Shown here: one piece after another, positions 27,309 to 38,856 of the stretch | Position numbering within the stretch: the first letter of the stretch is position 1 | Layout: every line of letters starts with the position of its first letter | From: Flavobacterium alkalisoli | GTDB taxonomy: Bacteria; Bacteroidota; Bacteroidia; Flavobacteriales; Flavobacteriaceae | Assembly (NCBI RefSeq): GCF_008000935.1 | Contig: NZ_CP042831.1 | Span: forward strand, 3,782,001-3,846,000 | Reading direction: 5' to 3' | Length of the DNA stretch: 64,000 bases | The notes under the pieces: model-generated | Seen by the model: only the letters and a program-made list of their open reading frames with translations | Database searches by the model: none | What the model was told of the DNA's origin: nothing | Translations under genes and position numbers: made by a program

Positions 27309-28016
27309 TTATACCGGATCATTTAATAAGTCCAGGAAATCAACTGCGTTGGCCTCCATCTGGTTTACAATCTTATCTGTTTTCACTACCAGGTGGTTAT
27401 AACCTATATAAGCTATAATACCTACAATAAGACCAACCACGGTAGTTGTCATTGCTGTATAAATACCGCTGGCAAGAGCGTCAACTTGTATCTGTCCGCC
27501 ACCGCTTGCTATCTCATGGAATGCAAGTACCATACCAACTACGGTTCCAAGGAAACCAATCATAGGTCCTGCACCCGAAATAGTAGCCAATATACTCACG
27601 TTCTTCTCTAGATTATATATTTCAAGCTTCCCTGCACTTTCAATAGCAGTGTTAATATCCTCAAGTGGCTTACCAATTCTTGATATACCTTTTTCTACCA
27701 GTCTTGATACCGGAGTATTTGTATGCTGACATAAAAGCTTAGCACTATCAAAACGTCTGTGGGTAATATGATCCCTAATCTGATTCATAAACCCTTTATC
27801 TTCTTTAGAAGCTGCCTTAAGTGCAAGTATCCTTTCTATATAAAGGTAAATTGCCACAAACAAAAGAACTGCCAACACGATCATGATGATCTGTCCTCCG
27901 AGTCCGCCGCTTGTTAGGAGTTCCCAAATAGATAATGTTTTTTCTGTTGCCTGCTCATCTAATAGAGCTTCCTGAGCCACTGCCAAACTATCGGCGGCAT
28001 TCTGAATGTTTACCAT
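27309..28016 (-). CDS. exbB: MotA/TolQ/ExbB proton channel family protein
   Basis: A 235-residue ExbB/TolQ subunit of the proton channel that energises TonB. Three membrane helices are seen: IIMIVLAVLLFVAIYLYIE, LATISGAGPMIGFLGTVVGM and TTVVGLIVGIIAYIGYNHL; the central GAGPMIGFLGTVVGMV block is the family hallmark. First gene of the three-gene unit. No clear TAnnTTTG was found upstream. The gap to secDF holds the secDF terminator. Confidence 0.93.
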   Translation of the reverse strand: MVNIQNAADSLAVAQEALLDEQATEKTLSIWELLTSGGLGGQIIMIVLAVLLFVAIYLYIERILALKAASKEDKGFMNQIRDHITHRRFDSAKLLCQHTNTPVSRLVEKGISRIGKPLEDINTAIESAGKLEIYNLEKNVSILATISGAGPMIGFLGTVVGMVLAFHEIASGGGQIQVDALASGIYTAMTTTVVGLIVGIIAYIGYNHLVVKTDKIVNQMEANAVDFLDLLNDPV

Positions 28017-28114
28017 AGAGAATTAAGTCTTAAAATATTTATCTTTTAAATTTTAACGCTAATATAGGCTAAAAATTGCTTAATAGCCACAGCGCTAACA
28101 TCTCTTTTAGAAAT

Positions 28115-28148
28115 AAAAAAACCTGCCTGAAAATCAGGCAGGTTTTAT
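28115..28148 (-). terminator. rho-independent terminator of secDF
   Basis: On the minus strand AAAACCTGCCTGA / TCAGGCAGGTTTT closes over a three-base loop and runs into seven Ts. Confidence 0.9.
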
Positions 28149-28168
28149 ATATAATTGTAAAAAAACTA

Positions 28169-31120
28169 TTACTCAGCCGCGTTGTGCGCCTCTTCAACAG
28201 CTTTTTTGTCTTTAGCTGAAACTGTATCTACAAGGATAGGAGTAGCTATGAATAGTGATGAATAAGTACCCACTATAATACCCACAAGCATTGCGAATAC
28301 GAACCCACGGATAGACTCACCTCCAAATATGAACATAATTAATAATACTACAATTACAGTTAATGAAGTATTGATTGTTCTTGATAAAGTAGTGTTGATT
28401 GACTGGTTAACGATACTGTTAAAGTTACCTTTAACATTACCACCAAGGTATTCCCTTACCCTGTCAAATACAATTACCGTATCGTTAAGTGAGTAACCAA
28501 TTACCGTTAGGATAGCCGCAATAAAGTGTTGGTTCATTTCCATTTGGAAAGGAGCTATAGAATATCCTACTGAATAGATACCTAATACAATGATAACGTC
28601 GTGAGTTACCGCTGCAACAGCACCTAAACTAAACTGCCATCTTCTGAAACTGATCATTAGGTAAAGGAACACAATAACTAATGAACCAAGTACAGCCCAG
28701 TAAGAGTTAGTCTTAATATCTTTTGCGATGGTAGGACCCACTTTTGAAGCCTGAAGTACACCAAGCTCCTTACCTTCATAAGAGTTTACAAACTTCTCAT
28801 AAGAAATATCAGTAGTATAGAATTTCTTAAGGTTATCATATAGTATCTGGTTAACTTCTTTATCAACTTCAACACCGTGAGCATCTACTTTATATTTAGT
28901 AGTTATCCTTAACTGGCTGTCGCTACCAAATACTTTTGCATCAACTGCACTACCAAAAGCATCACTTAAAACTGACTTAACTTCTTCTACAGATACTTTA
29001 TTTTCAAACTTAACCTGGAAAGTACGTCCTCCTACAAAGTCAATACCCTGATCAAGTCCGTTTACTGCAAACGACACAAAGCTACCTGCAATAAGAATAC
29101 CTGAAATGATATAAGCAAGTTTCTTTTTAGCAAGGAAGTTAAAGTCAAACTTAGTAAACCAGTTTTTAGTAATTGATGTATTAAATGCAAGGTTACTGTT
29201 TCTGTTTGCAGCCCAGTCAAGTAAAATTCTTGTAATGAAAATCGCTGTAAACAGTGATGTAAGTATACCTATAAGTAATGTAGTTGCGAAACCTTTTACA
29301 GGACCTGTACCAAATATTAATAGTACTAAACCTGTAAGGAATGTAGTAACGTTAGCATCGATAATAGATGACATAGCACCCTTCCAGCTAAACGCATCCT
29401 TAATAGACTCACCTAGTGTCTTGCCTATTCTAAGCTCTTCTTTAGCCCTTTCATAGATAATGATGTTAGCATCTACTGCAGTACCCATTGTTAATACGAT
29501 ACCTGCAATACCAGGTAATGTAAGCACAGCACCTAAGCTTGCAAGAACACCAAACAGTAAAAGTAAGTTAACTGCAAGAGCAACGTTTGCATACCAACCT
29601 GCTTTACCATAATAGAATATCATCCAGAAAGAGATCAGTAGTAAACCTACTAATGAAGAAGTGATACCATTATCGATAGCTTCCTGACCTAATGACGGAC
29701 CAACAACTTCTGACTGCACAATATCTGCAGATGCAGGAAGTTTACCAGCTCTTAGTACGTTAGCTAAGTCTTTTGTCTCAGTTACATCAAATGAACCAGA
29801 GATTTGAGAGTTACCTCCCGAAATAGCTCCTGTAGTAACTGTAGGCGCAGAGTAAACAACGTTATCAAGAACGATAGCTATGTTACCACGCTCTTCGTAT
29901 GCTTTACGGGTTAAGTCTTCCCAAATTCTTGAACCTTTAGCATCCATTTGCATAGATACGATAGGTTTACCTAACTGGTCAAAATCATCTTTAGCACCAG
30001 TAATAACACTACCGCTTAAAGGAGCAAGGTTTTCTTTGTTTCCTTTAAGAGCGTATAATTCAACAACACCAGGGTTGGATTTATTTTCTTTACCCCATGC
30101 AAAACGTACAAAACGTAAATCACCTGTCAGGTTAGCACGGATATCTTCTCTTTTAAAGTAACTATTGATTTTAGCAGTATCTTTTGTAGCTGCCATACCA
30201 ATTATAGGACTCCCCTGGAAACCAGGCTGGAATATTTCAAATAATGGGTTGTTACCTTTTTTTGCTGCTGCAGAATCTTCAGCTTTGTCAACTAAAAGTG
30301 ACTCTAAAGAAGAGTTTACAGTATCTTTTGTTTCTGCTTTAGCTTCTTCAGCTTTTTCAGTTTGTTGTAAGATTTGGCTTGCCTGACCTAAGAAAGGAGC
30401 AAGATCGTCTAACTTATAAACTTCCCAAAACTCAAGCTGAGCAGTACTTTGTAGTAATTTTTTAACCCTGTCTATATCTTTAGCGCCCGGAAGCTCCACA
30501 AGAATTCTTCCTGACTGACCAAGTTTTTGAAGGTTTGGCTGTACAACGCCAAATTTATCTATACGTTTTGTTAGTACACCAAATGCACTGTCGATAGCAT
30601 CGCTAACTTTTTTCTTAACCTGAGCCTTAACTTCATCATCAGTCATGCTGGTTTTAACTTCGCTAAAGTTTCTGTTAGCAAAAATTTTAGGAGAAGAAAG
30701 CTTTATGCTACCGTTGGACTCTTTTTCAAAAGCAACAAAAAACGCGTCAAGATAATCCTGATTACCCTGCTGCTCTTTTGTAGCAACTTCTAAAGCCTTG
30801 TTGAAAACGGCATCATCAGTATTATTAGCTAAACCTTTAAGGATATCTTTTACAGATATCTGTAGGATAACGTTAATACCTCCTTCAAGGTCAAGACCTT
30901 TGTTAATTTGTTTGTCTCTTACCTGATTGTAAGTATAACCAAGAAAAACATCCTCTTTGCCTATTGAGTCAAGATAAGCTAATTCTTTTGTAGAATCGCC
31001 GTTAGCAAATGCCTTAGCATCGTCCTGAACTTTATTAGAAACAAATGTGAATGAAAGCTGATAAATACTTACTGCCGCTAAAATAATTGCGAAAAATTTA
31101 ATAAGTCCCTTATTCTGCAT
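28169..31120 (-). CDS. secDF: protein translocase subunit SecDF (fused)
   Basis: A 983-residue fusion of SecD and SecF, the proton-driven inner-membrane partner that pulls proteins across during Sec export. The SecD half has one N-terminal helix, a large periplasmic region (P1) with NKGLDLEGGINVILQ, and helices with PGIAGIVLTMGTAVDANIII; the SecF half begins near residue ~650 (FDFNFLAKKKLAYIISGI) with GIDFVGGRTFQVKF and GYSLNDTVIVFDRVRE. The P1 region is longer than in E. coli. The fusion is normal for Bacteroidota. Transcribed alone from the -7 element near 31160. Confidence 0.97.
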   Translation of the reverse strand: MQNKGLIKFFAIILAAVSIYQLSFTFVSNKVQDDAKAFANGDSTKELAYLDSIGKEDVFLGYTYNQVRDKQINKGLDLEGGINVILQISVKDILKGLANNTDDAVFNKALEVATKEQQGNQDYLDAFFVAFEKESNGSIKLSSPKIFANRNFSEVKTSMTDDEVKAQVKKKVSDAIDSAFGVLTKRIDKFGVVQPNLQKLGQSGRILVELPGAKDIDRVKKLLQSTAQLEFWEVYKLDDLAPFLGQASQILQQTEKAEEAKAETKDTVNSSLESLLVDKAEDSAAAKKGNNPLFEIFQPGFQGSPIIGMAATKDTAKINSYFKREDIRANLTGDLRFVRFAWGKENKSNPGVVELYALKGNKENLAPLSGSVITGAKDDFDQLGKPIVSMQMDAKGSRIWEDLTRKAYEERGNIAIVLDNVVYSAPTVTTGAISGGNSQISGSFDVTETKDLANVLRAGKLPASADIVQSEVVGPSLGQEAIDNGITSSLVGLLLISFWMIFYYGKAGWYANVALAVNLLLLFGVLASLGAVLTLPGIAGIVLTMGTAVDANIIIYERAKEELRIGKTLGESIKDAFSWKGAMSSIIDANVTTFLTGLVLLIFGTGPVKGFATTLLIGILTSLFTAIFITRILLDWAANRNSNLAFNTSITKNWFTKFDFNFLAKKKLAYIISGILIAGSFVSFAVNGLDQGIDFVGGRTFQVKFENKVSVEEVKSVLSDAFGSAVDAKVFGSDSQLRITTKYKVDAHGVEVDKEVNQILYDNLKKFYTTDISYEKFVNSYEGKELGVLQASKVGPTIAKDIKTNSYWAVLGSLVIVFLYLMISFRRWQFSLGAVAAVTHDVIIVLGIYSVGYSIAPFQMEMNQHFIAAILTVIGYSLNDTVIVFDRVREYLGGNVKGNFNSIVNQSINTTLSRTINTSLTVIVVLLIMFIFGGESIRGFVFAMLVGIIVGTYSSLFIATPILVDTVSAKDKKAVEEAHNAAE

Positions 31121-31159
31121 TAGTACTAAAAATTAATTATTCCATTTTTTAAAAACGAG

Positions 31160-31167
31160 CAAATATA
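31160..31167 (-). promoter_or_regulatory. -7 promoter element (TAnnTTTG) of secDF
   Basis: Minus-strand TATATTTG matches TAnnTTTG and lies 39 bases before the ATG at 31120. Confidence 0.65.
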
Positions 31168-31211
31168 TAATTCTCCAAATGATTAACCAATTAATTTGCT
31201 AATTATATCAC

Positions 31212-31243
31212 AAAAAAAAGACCGCATAAAGCAGTCTTTTATG
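31212..31243 (-). terminator. rho-independent terminator of mdh
   Basis: Minus-strand AAAAGACTGC / GCGGTCTTTT (one G-T wobble) with a five-base loop leads into a T8 run. Confidence 0.85.
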
Positions 31244-31259
31244 ATATATTAAGAAAATG

Positions 31260-32195
31260 TTAAGCCAATACTGATTTCAAAGCGTCGTTCATGCTCCTTA
31301 CAGCATCGGCACTTTTAGCAAACAATCCCTTTTCTTTCTCGTCAAGATTAATATCTACAATTTCTTCAATTCCGTTTTTACCTATTATGCATGGCACACC
31401 CATACAAATATCACTTTGCCCGTACTCTCCTTCCAGATATACCGAGCAAGCTATCATTTTCCTCTGATCGTTAAGGATACTATCTACTAGATAAGCTACC
31501 GAAGCTCCCGGAGCATACCATGCCGAAGTACCTAAAAGGCCTGTTAATGTAGCACCCCCAACCATAGTATCGGCAGCAACCTTATCAAGAACTTCCTGAG
31601 AAAGGAAATCCGATACCGGGCTACCATTGTATGATGCGATTCTGGTTAACGGAATCATGGTTGTATCGCCATGCCCGCCAATTACCATACCCTGAACATC
31701 GTTTGAAGGCTTGTTTAATGCCTGAGATAGGTAATACTTAAAGCGTGAGCTATCTAAAGCACCGCCCATACCAATAATCCTGTTTTTAGGCAGTCCTGTA
31801 GCCTTAAGGGTTAAATATGCCATTGTGTCCATTGGATTAGACACAACTACTATTATGGCATCAGGAGAATATTTAAGTACGTTATCAGCAACCGATTTTA
31901 CAATTCCCGCATTTATACCTATAAGCTCCTCCCTTGTCATACCCGGTTTTCTTGGAATACCCGATGTAATAACAACCACATTACTGTTTGCTGTTTTAGA
32001 ATAATCGTTTGTACTTCCCGAAACCCTTGTATTAAATCCAGTAGTGGTAGCACACTGCATTATATCCATCGCCTTACCTTCTGCAAAGCCTTCTTTAATA
32101 TCTAATAAAACCACTTCACTGGCTATTCCTCTGTAAGAAATCACGTCTGCACATGTAGCGCCTACATTACCGGCACCTACAATTGTTACTTTCAT
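31260..32195 (-). CDS. mdh: malate dehydrogenase
   Basis: A 311-residue NAD-dependent malate dehydrogenase of the lactate-dehydrogenase-like type, converting malate to oxaloacetate in the TCA cycle. The Rossmann fingerprint is VGAGNVGATCAD, substrate-binding Arg residues are in SGIPRKPGMTRE, and the catalytic His is in MVIGGHGDTTMIPL. The block VVSNPMDTMAYLTLKATG is typical of the MDH clade found in Bacteroidota. Monocistronic, with its own terminator downstream. Confidence 0.97.
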   Translation of the reverse strand: MKVTIVGAGNVGATCADVISYRGIASEVVLLDIKEGFAEGKAMDIMQCATTTGFNTRVSGSTNDYSKTANSNVVVITSGIPRKPGMTREELIGINAGIVKSVADNVLKYSPDAIIVVVSNPMDTMAYLTLKATGLPKNRIIGMGGALDSSRFKYYLSQALNKPSNDVQGMVIGGHGDTTMIPLTRIASYNGSPVSDFLSQEVLDKVAADTMVGGATLTGLLGTSAWYAPGASVAYLVDSILNDQRKMIACSVYLEGEYGQSDICMGVPCIIGKNGIEEIVDINLDEKEKGLFAKSADAVRSMNDALKSVLA

Positions 32196-32328
32196 AGTAT
32201 AATATTTTTTAGATTGGTTAATTCAAAAAAGTTATTGTTCCTAACAAATATAACAAAACCAACCATTTAAAACACATCAAATTATCAATATTACAGCATT
32301 ATTTATCTATTAATACTATTTTGAAAAT

Positions 32329-32364
32329 AAAAAGGGGTATCGTATTACCGATACCCCCTTTTTG
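32329..32364 (-). terminator. rho-independent terminator of gyrB
   Basis: Minus-strand GGGGTATCG / CGATACCCC around a six-base loop is flanked by A5 and T5 runs. Confidence 0.9.
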
Positions 32365-32385
32365 GCAGATATTTTACTAATAAGC

Positions 32386-34350
<1,965 letters not shown>

Positions 34351-34363
34351 TTAAGTTAACGAA

Positions 34364-34371
34364 CAAATATA
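34364..34371 (-). promoter_or_regulatory. -7 promoter element (TAnnTTTG) of gyrB
   Basis: Minus-strand TATATTTG lies 37 bases before the gyrB ATG. Confidence 0.65.
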
Positions 34372-34536
34372 TAAAAACACAAGGGATATTACTACCAAAA
34401 CACCATATTTAGCAGCTAAGTTATTAACAAGTTATTAAATTTTGAATTTTTATAACAATAGTTTCAAATAGCACTTTAAACACTACTAAAACGCTATCCC
34501 GCTAATTAAAAAACAGTTAGCAACTCCCTAAAATAA

Positions 34537-34562
34537 GAACACCACGCAAAATGCGTGGCGCT
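34537..34562 (-). terminator. probable terminator of asnB
   Basis: Minus-strand GCCACGC...GCGTGGT hairpin (stem CCACGC/GCGTGG, loop ATTTT) is followed by a T-rich but interrupted tract (GTTCTTATTTT). It lies 44 bases after the asnB stop. The rest of the 279-base gyrB/asnB gap shows nothing else. Confidence 0.6.
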
Positions 34563-34605
34563 TACAAACAAACAAACTAAAATTCCAAAAAAATCTGAAA
34601 TTATC

Positions 34606-36222
34606 TTAAACTTCCAATTTCATTTGTGCTATAGCGGTATCGGCCATAATATGTGCCGCATTTGCCCTACCGCTGGGATCGGTATTTTCCTGCCATTTAG
34701 GAATCCATTTCCTAACTGTTTGCGCAGCACTCCTCTGCGGGAAATGCTTACTGAAAACCGACCTGTAATAATAGGCTTCTTTAGTAGCTGGCGTATTATA
34801 CGGAAAACGCTCTTCTGCCCTTTCCATTTCCTCATCAGTTACCATTTTAGAGCAATATTCAATAAGGGTATCTATCCAGTTATAACCTACACCGTCTGAA
34901 AACTGTTCTTTTTGCCTCCAAAGCACACTATCGGGAAGATAAGGCTGCTGCGGAGTATCAAATGCCTTTCTTAAAATATATTTTTCTATACCATCATAAG
35001 TCTTAGGCTGTTTTTCTTCAGGCTTTATGGTAATGGCAAGTTCAAGAAACTTTTTATCCAGGAACGGAACCCTGGCCTCTATACCATGAGCCATTGTTGA
35101 CTTATCTGCACGCAGCAAATCGGCCGTAAAGAGCTTTTGTACCCTTTCTATGGTTTCTTTCTGGAAATCGGACTCAGAAGGCGCATTACGGAAATACAGG
35201 TAACCTCCAAAAATCTCATCTGCCCCCTCACCTGATAACACTACTTTAATTCCTTTTTGAGCAATGGCTTCGGAAAGGAAGTACATAGGCGTACTCGCCC
35301 TTACAGAAGTAACATCGTAGGTTTCCAGATGCCAAATAAGCTTATCCAGTATTTCTATACCCTGCTCAATGGTAAAATATATTTCATGATGCTGTGTACC
35401 CAAAAACTCAGCCACTCGTTTTGCAGCTACAGTATCGGGAGCGTTGGCATCAAGACCTATAGAAAACGAATGGAACTCCTTTCCCTTTTCTTTCATTAAC
35501 CTTGCCGCTATAGATGATGTTAATGAAGAATCAAGCCCTCCGCTAAGCAACACGCCAACAGGAACATCACTCATAAGTCTTTTATCTACAGCCTGGGTAA
35601 GCGTTTGCCTTATTGCATCATAATTTACCGTTTCAACGGCATTGGCAGCATCTTCCCATTTTGGCCTGTAATATTTTACAAAGCCTGTTTGAGGGGTATA
35701 ATAATGCCCCGGAGGGAAAGTAGAGAATGTCTGGCACTGATCGGCCAATGCTTTCATCTCAGAAGCAAAATAAATCCTGCCCCTTTCATCCAGTCCGTAA
35801 TACAATGGTTTTACTCCAAGCGGATCGCGCCCGGCGATATAATCGTCGCCGTTAACAACCACAAAAGCAAACATACCATCCAGCAATTGACAGAACTCAT
35901 AACCAAACTTCTCATACAGATGTACTATAACCTCTGAATCAGAATGTGTTCTGAAAGTATGTCCTTTAAGCACTGTATCCCTAAGCTCCTGATGATTGTA
36001 TATTTCGCCATTATGCACCATCCACGCCTTATCAGTTCCCTGTATAGGCTGCTTACCTGTATTAAGGTCTATTATGGATAATCGCTCATGACTTAATATA
36101 TGCCCGTTCTCTGTTACATGTAGATCACTTTCATCCGGTCCGCGATGGGACATTCTTTTAGAAAGTTGTTTAACAAGGGCTTCATCTTTTCCCCTTCCGA
36201 TAATTGCTAAAATTCCGCACAT
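34606..36222 (-). CDS. asnB: asparagine synthase (glutamine-hydrolysing)
   Basis: A 538-residue class II glutamine amidotransferase/asparagine synthetase that makes asparagine from aspartate, ATP and glutamine. The catalytic Cys2 is in MCGILAIIG, the glutaminase domain continues with RMSHRGPDES and LSHERLSIIDL, and the synthetase domain has the PP-loop VLLSGGLDSSLTSSIA and VVLSGEGADEIFGGYL. The length and C-terminus (QFSDGVGYNWID) match bacterial AsnB, as opposed to exopolysaccharide-linked AsnB relatives. Monocistronic with a probable hairpin terminator. Confidence 0.95.
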   Translation of the reverse strand: MCGILAIIGRGKDEALVKQLSKRMSHRGPDESDLHVTENGHILSHERLSIIDLNTGKQPIQGTDKAWMVHNGEIYNHQELRDTVLKGHTFRTHSDSEVIVHLYEKFGYEFCQLLDGMFAFVVVNGDDYIAGRDPLGVKPLYYGLDERGRIYFASEMKALADQCQTFSTFPPGHYYTPQTGFVKYYRPKWEDAANAVETVNYDAIRQTLTQAVDKRLMSDVPVGVLLSGGLDSSLTSSIAARLMKEKGKEFHSFSIGLDANAPDTVAAKRVAEFLGTQHHEIYFTIEQGIEILDKLIWHLETYDVTSVRASTPMYFLSEAIAQKGIKVVLSGEGADEIFGGYLYFRNAPSESDFQKETIERVQKLFTADLLRADKSTMAHGIEARVPFLDKKFLELAITIKPEEKQPKTYDGIEKYILRKAFDTPQQPYLPDSVLWRQKEQFSDGVGYNWIDTLIEYCSKMVTDEEMERAEERFPYNTPATKEAYYYRSVFSKHFPQRSAAQTVRKWIPKWQENTDPSGRANAAHIMADTAIAQMKLEV

Positions 36223-36421
36223 ACTCTTCTGTTTTTATCTCATTCAACTGTTTTAAGTTGCTTTATATAAGACAAATTTGAGTTTTAACTTTCATTTTTA
36301 AAACGCAAAATAAATTTTAACTTACATTATTAAATAAAAAACATTTAATTAAAACAATTTTAAAAGTAAAAAGTAAAAATTATATATTCTAAGATTACAG
36401 ATTTAAAAATAATGGAATCGT

Positions 36422-36429
36422 TATATTTG
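36422..36429 (+). promoter_or_regulatory. -7 promoter element (TAnnTTTG) of GT2/membrane-protein pair
   Basis: TATATTTG lies 22 bases before the ATG at 36452. The remaining 36223-36420 gap is AT-rich and shows no gene. Confidence 0.65.
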
Positions 36430-36451
36430 CTTTCCTTACCCTAGACGTATT

Positions 36452-37192
36452 ATGATAAACAATAAAAAAATAACAGTTGTACTTCCTGCTTATAATGCTG
36501 AAAAAACACTGATAACTACTTATAATGAAATCCCTTTTGATATTGTTGACGAAGTGATTCTTGTTGATGATAACAGTACCGATAACACCTATAAGCTTGC
36601 TAAGGAAATAGGAATTAAACACGTTATAAAACACGATAAAAACCTAGGATATGGAGGAAATCAGAAAACCTGTTATAACAATGCCTTAGAAACAGGTGCC
36701 GATATAATAATCATGCTTCATCCTGATTACCAATATACACCAAAACTCATCCATGCCATGGCATATATAATAGCAAATGAGGTTTATCCTGTTGTGATTG
36801 GATCGCGTATATTAGGTAAAGGAGCAATTAAAGGGGGTATGCCGTACTATAAGTACATTGCCAATAGATTTCTTACATTCACTCAAAATGTATTGATGAA
36901 CCAAAAACTTTCTGAATACCACACTGGTTACAGAGCTTATTCAAGAAATGTTCTAACAGAAATAGATTATAACAATAATTCTGACGACTTCATTTTTGAC
37001 AATGAATTTCTTGCTCAGATATTTAATCGGAAGTATGAAATTGCCGAGGTTACATGCCCTACCAAATACTTTGAGGAAGCTTCATCTATAAACTTTAAGA
37101 GAAGTCTAAAATATGGTTTTGGAGTATTAGGAGTATCTTTTAAATACTTTTTAAACAATACGGGAATTATTAAATCCAGATTATTTAATTAA
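36452..37192 (+). CDS. glycosyltransferase family 2 (polyprenyl-phosphate sugar synthase-like)
   Basis: A 246-residue GT2 enzyme with a GT-A fold. The nucleotide-sugar blocks are VVLPAYNAEKTLITTYNEIP, VDDNSTDNTYKLA and MLHPDYQYTPKL (DxD-like 'HPD'), followed by SRILGKGAIKGGMPYYKY and EYHTGYRAYSR, a pattern of DPM1/ArnC-like proteins that load a sugar onto polyprenyl phosphate. No C-terminal membrane helices are evident, so it would work with a separate membrane protein. The next gene, a polytopic protein, starts one base after its stop. Sugar and lipid are unknown. Confidence 0.88.
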   Translation: MINNKKITVVLPAYNAEKTLITTYNEIPFDIVDEVILVDDNSTDNTYKLAKEIGIKHVIKHDKNLGYGGNQKTCYNNALETGADIIIMLHPDYQYTPKLIHAMAYIIANEVYPVVIGSRILGKGAIKGGMPYYKYIANRFLTFTQNVLMNQKLSEYHTGYRAYSRNVLTEIDYNNNSDDFIFDNEFLAQIFNRKYEIAEVTCPTKYFEEASSINFKRSLKYGFGVLGVSFKYFLNNTGIIKSRLFN

Positions 37193-37193
37193 A

Positions 37194-38330
37194 ATGAAAA
37201 TGCAGCATATTTCGATAACTAAGCAGAACATCTGTCTTTATCTTATACTGGCTATTAATTTTCTTTTTGCTTTAAAGTACTTGGAACGTATTACTGAATA
37301 TGCTGCTTTAATAGGTTTTTTTATTATAGTTATTCAGTTTTCCATTTGGAAAAACAAAAACCGATTTAAATTCCCTTTTAATATTAATTTACTGAATATA
37401 GGTATAATTTGCCTCTATGTGGTAACCTCCATTGTCCTATTGCAAAAAATTCCTGCCGAAGACCTGAATGTTGACCGATGGAGTGTTATAACATCATTTT
37501 GGGACGCATACTTAAATGGGGATTATGTTTATTTTGCCGAATCTCACCAAAATAATTATCCTGGCCCCATGCCCTTTTATTTCATTATAGCTTTTCCTTT
37601 TTATTTGATTGGGGAATTAGGCTTTATGTCTTTATGCGGACTTTTATGTTTTTACGGATTGATGAGATATATTAATATTAGAGATTACAAGCAAACGGCA
37701 ATATTATTACTCCTTATATCATCCTTATTCTACCTATGGGAAGTTACATGCAGAAGCAATGTTTTTTTAAACGGTCTATTAGTTTTATTTTCAATTCTAT
37801 ACTTTTTAAATAAACCGAAAGATGGTAATTATAAACATCTTTGCATTAGTGGTATTCTAATAGGCTTAGCTCTTTCAACAAGAAATGTTTATATAATACC
37901 ATATATAATAGCCTTTATATATGCTTTACGCGTAAAAAAAATAAATATAAAACAGACTGTATTTACAGGCATAATAGCTCTAATTACTTTTACAACTACA
38001 TTTATTCCTTTTGTAATAGGACATTTTGAGGAGTTTAAAACAATGAATCCCTTTATTATTCAATCAACCTTTTTAATTCCGTTTGAATATACAATTGGCT
38101 TCATATTATTTGCTATAGCTATTTCCTTTTTATGTAAAACTAAAAATGATGTTTATTTTTTCAGCGGCATTACACTTAGTGCTATCATCAGTTTTTATTA
38201 CCTATACCATATCATTAAAGAAGGTTTTACAGAAACTTTTTATAACAGTTCAGCTGATATATCTTATTATATCCTTGCTACTCCTTTTTTGTTTTATTAT
38301 TTACTATTATCAGAAAAAAAGGTCTCTTAA
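37194..38330 (+). CDS. polytopic membrane protein, GT-C-like glycosyltransferase candidate
   Basis: A 378-residue inner-membrane protein with about ten hydrophobic helices. A first extracytoplasmic loop carries charged residues (LQKIPAEDLNVDRWSVITSF) and the stretch ESHQNNYPGPMPFYF, in the place where GT-C enzymes hold catalytic acids. No clear family motif is recognised. It follows the GT2 gene by one base and so may use the lipid-linked sugar made by it. Its 3' end overlaps the convergent GreA-like gene by four bases. Confidence 0.75.
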   Translation: MKMQHISITKQNICLYLILAINFLFALKYLERITEYAALIGFFIIVIQFSIWKNKNRFKFPFNINLLNIGIICLYVVTSIVLLQKIPAEDLNVDRWSVITSFWDAYLNGDYVYFAESHQNNYPGPMPFYFIIAFPFYLIGELGFMSLCGLLCFYGLMRYINIRDYKQTAILLLLISSLFYLWEVTCRSNVFLNGLLVLFSILYFLNKPKDGNYKHLCISGILIGLALSTRNVYIIPYIIAFIYALRVKKINIKQTVFTGIIALITFTTTFIPFVIGHFEEFKTMNPFIIQSTFLIPFEYTIGFILFAIAISFLCKTKNDVYFFSGITLSAIISFYYLYHIIKEGFTETFYNSSADISYYILATPFLFYYLLLSEKKVS

Positions 38331-38779
38331 TAAATTTCATGGATTAGATAAACTGTACCATTTATCTCTATCTCACTCCCTTTTTCACTACCTAACAGCT
38401 TACTACCCAACGGAGATTGTGGAGAGAGTGCAAAAATGGTAGTACCTTCTACCACTATTTTAGGGAGTGCGGCACTTAAAAACAAATACATATTATTTGC
38501 CTTTACAAGGCTACCCAATATGATTTTTGAGGGAGCAACGTCAGGTTCTATTTTATCCAGTATCGATTTTTGTTCCAGTATTTCCTTAAGCTTATGATTA
38601 AGTTTTTCCTGTTCCAGGTGCATCATGGAAAGGGCTGTTTCATGTTTATCTCCCGCCGATCCTTTTGCATCGTTAGCAGCCCCTTCTGTAAGAGCATCTA
38701 TCATATCCCTGAAAGCGTCTTCCTTATCCTGAACCTGTTGCTTATAGTAGTTTAAAACCTTTTGCTTTAATTCTTTCAT
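38327..38779 (-). CDS. GreA/GreB-like transcription factor homologue
   Basis: A 150-residue cytosolic protein with the shape of a Gre factor: an N-terminal coiled-coil hairpin whose tip has AGDKHETALSMM, comparable to the acidic GD..EN tip of GreA, and a C-terminal FKBP-like domain (IFALSPQSPLGSKLLGSEKG, EIEINGTVYLIHEI) close to the GreA 'ISP.SPLG.ALLG' block. Gre proteins bind the RNA polymerase secondary channel; this divergent copy is often misannotated in Bacteroidota. The start at 38779 removes a seven-residue upstream extension that lacks support. Whether it stimulates transcript cleavage is unknown. Confidence 0.8.
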   Translation of the reverse strand: MKELKQKVLNYYKQQVQDKEDAFRDMIDALTEGAANDAKGSAGDKHETALSMMHLEQEKLNHKLKEILEQKSILDKIEPDVAPSKIILGSLVKANNMYLFLSAALPKIVVEGTTIFALSPQSPLGSKLLGSEKGSEIEINGTVYLIHEIY

Positions 38780-38856
38780 ATATCCCTTATAAAGCAGCAA
38801 AGCTACACAGGATTTTACTCCTATATAGCTTTACCGGTATTTTTTATTTCTTATCC

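Noticed and set aside
28169..31120. SecD-SecF fusion as a novelty
   Set aside because: The fused form is the usual one in Bacteroidota.
38146..38442. 98-codon frame overlapping the end of the membrane protein and the GreA-like gene
   Set aside because: Out-of-frame shadow across two genes with no start context or family features.
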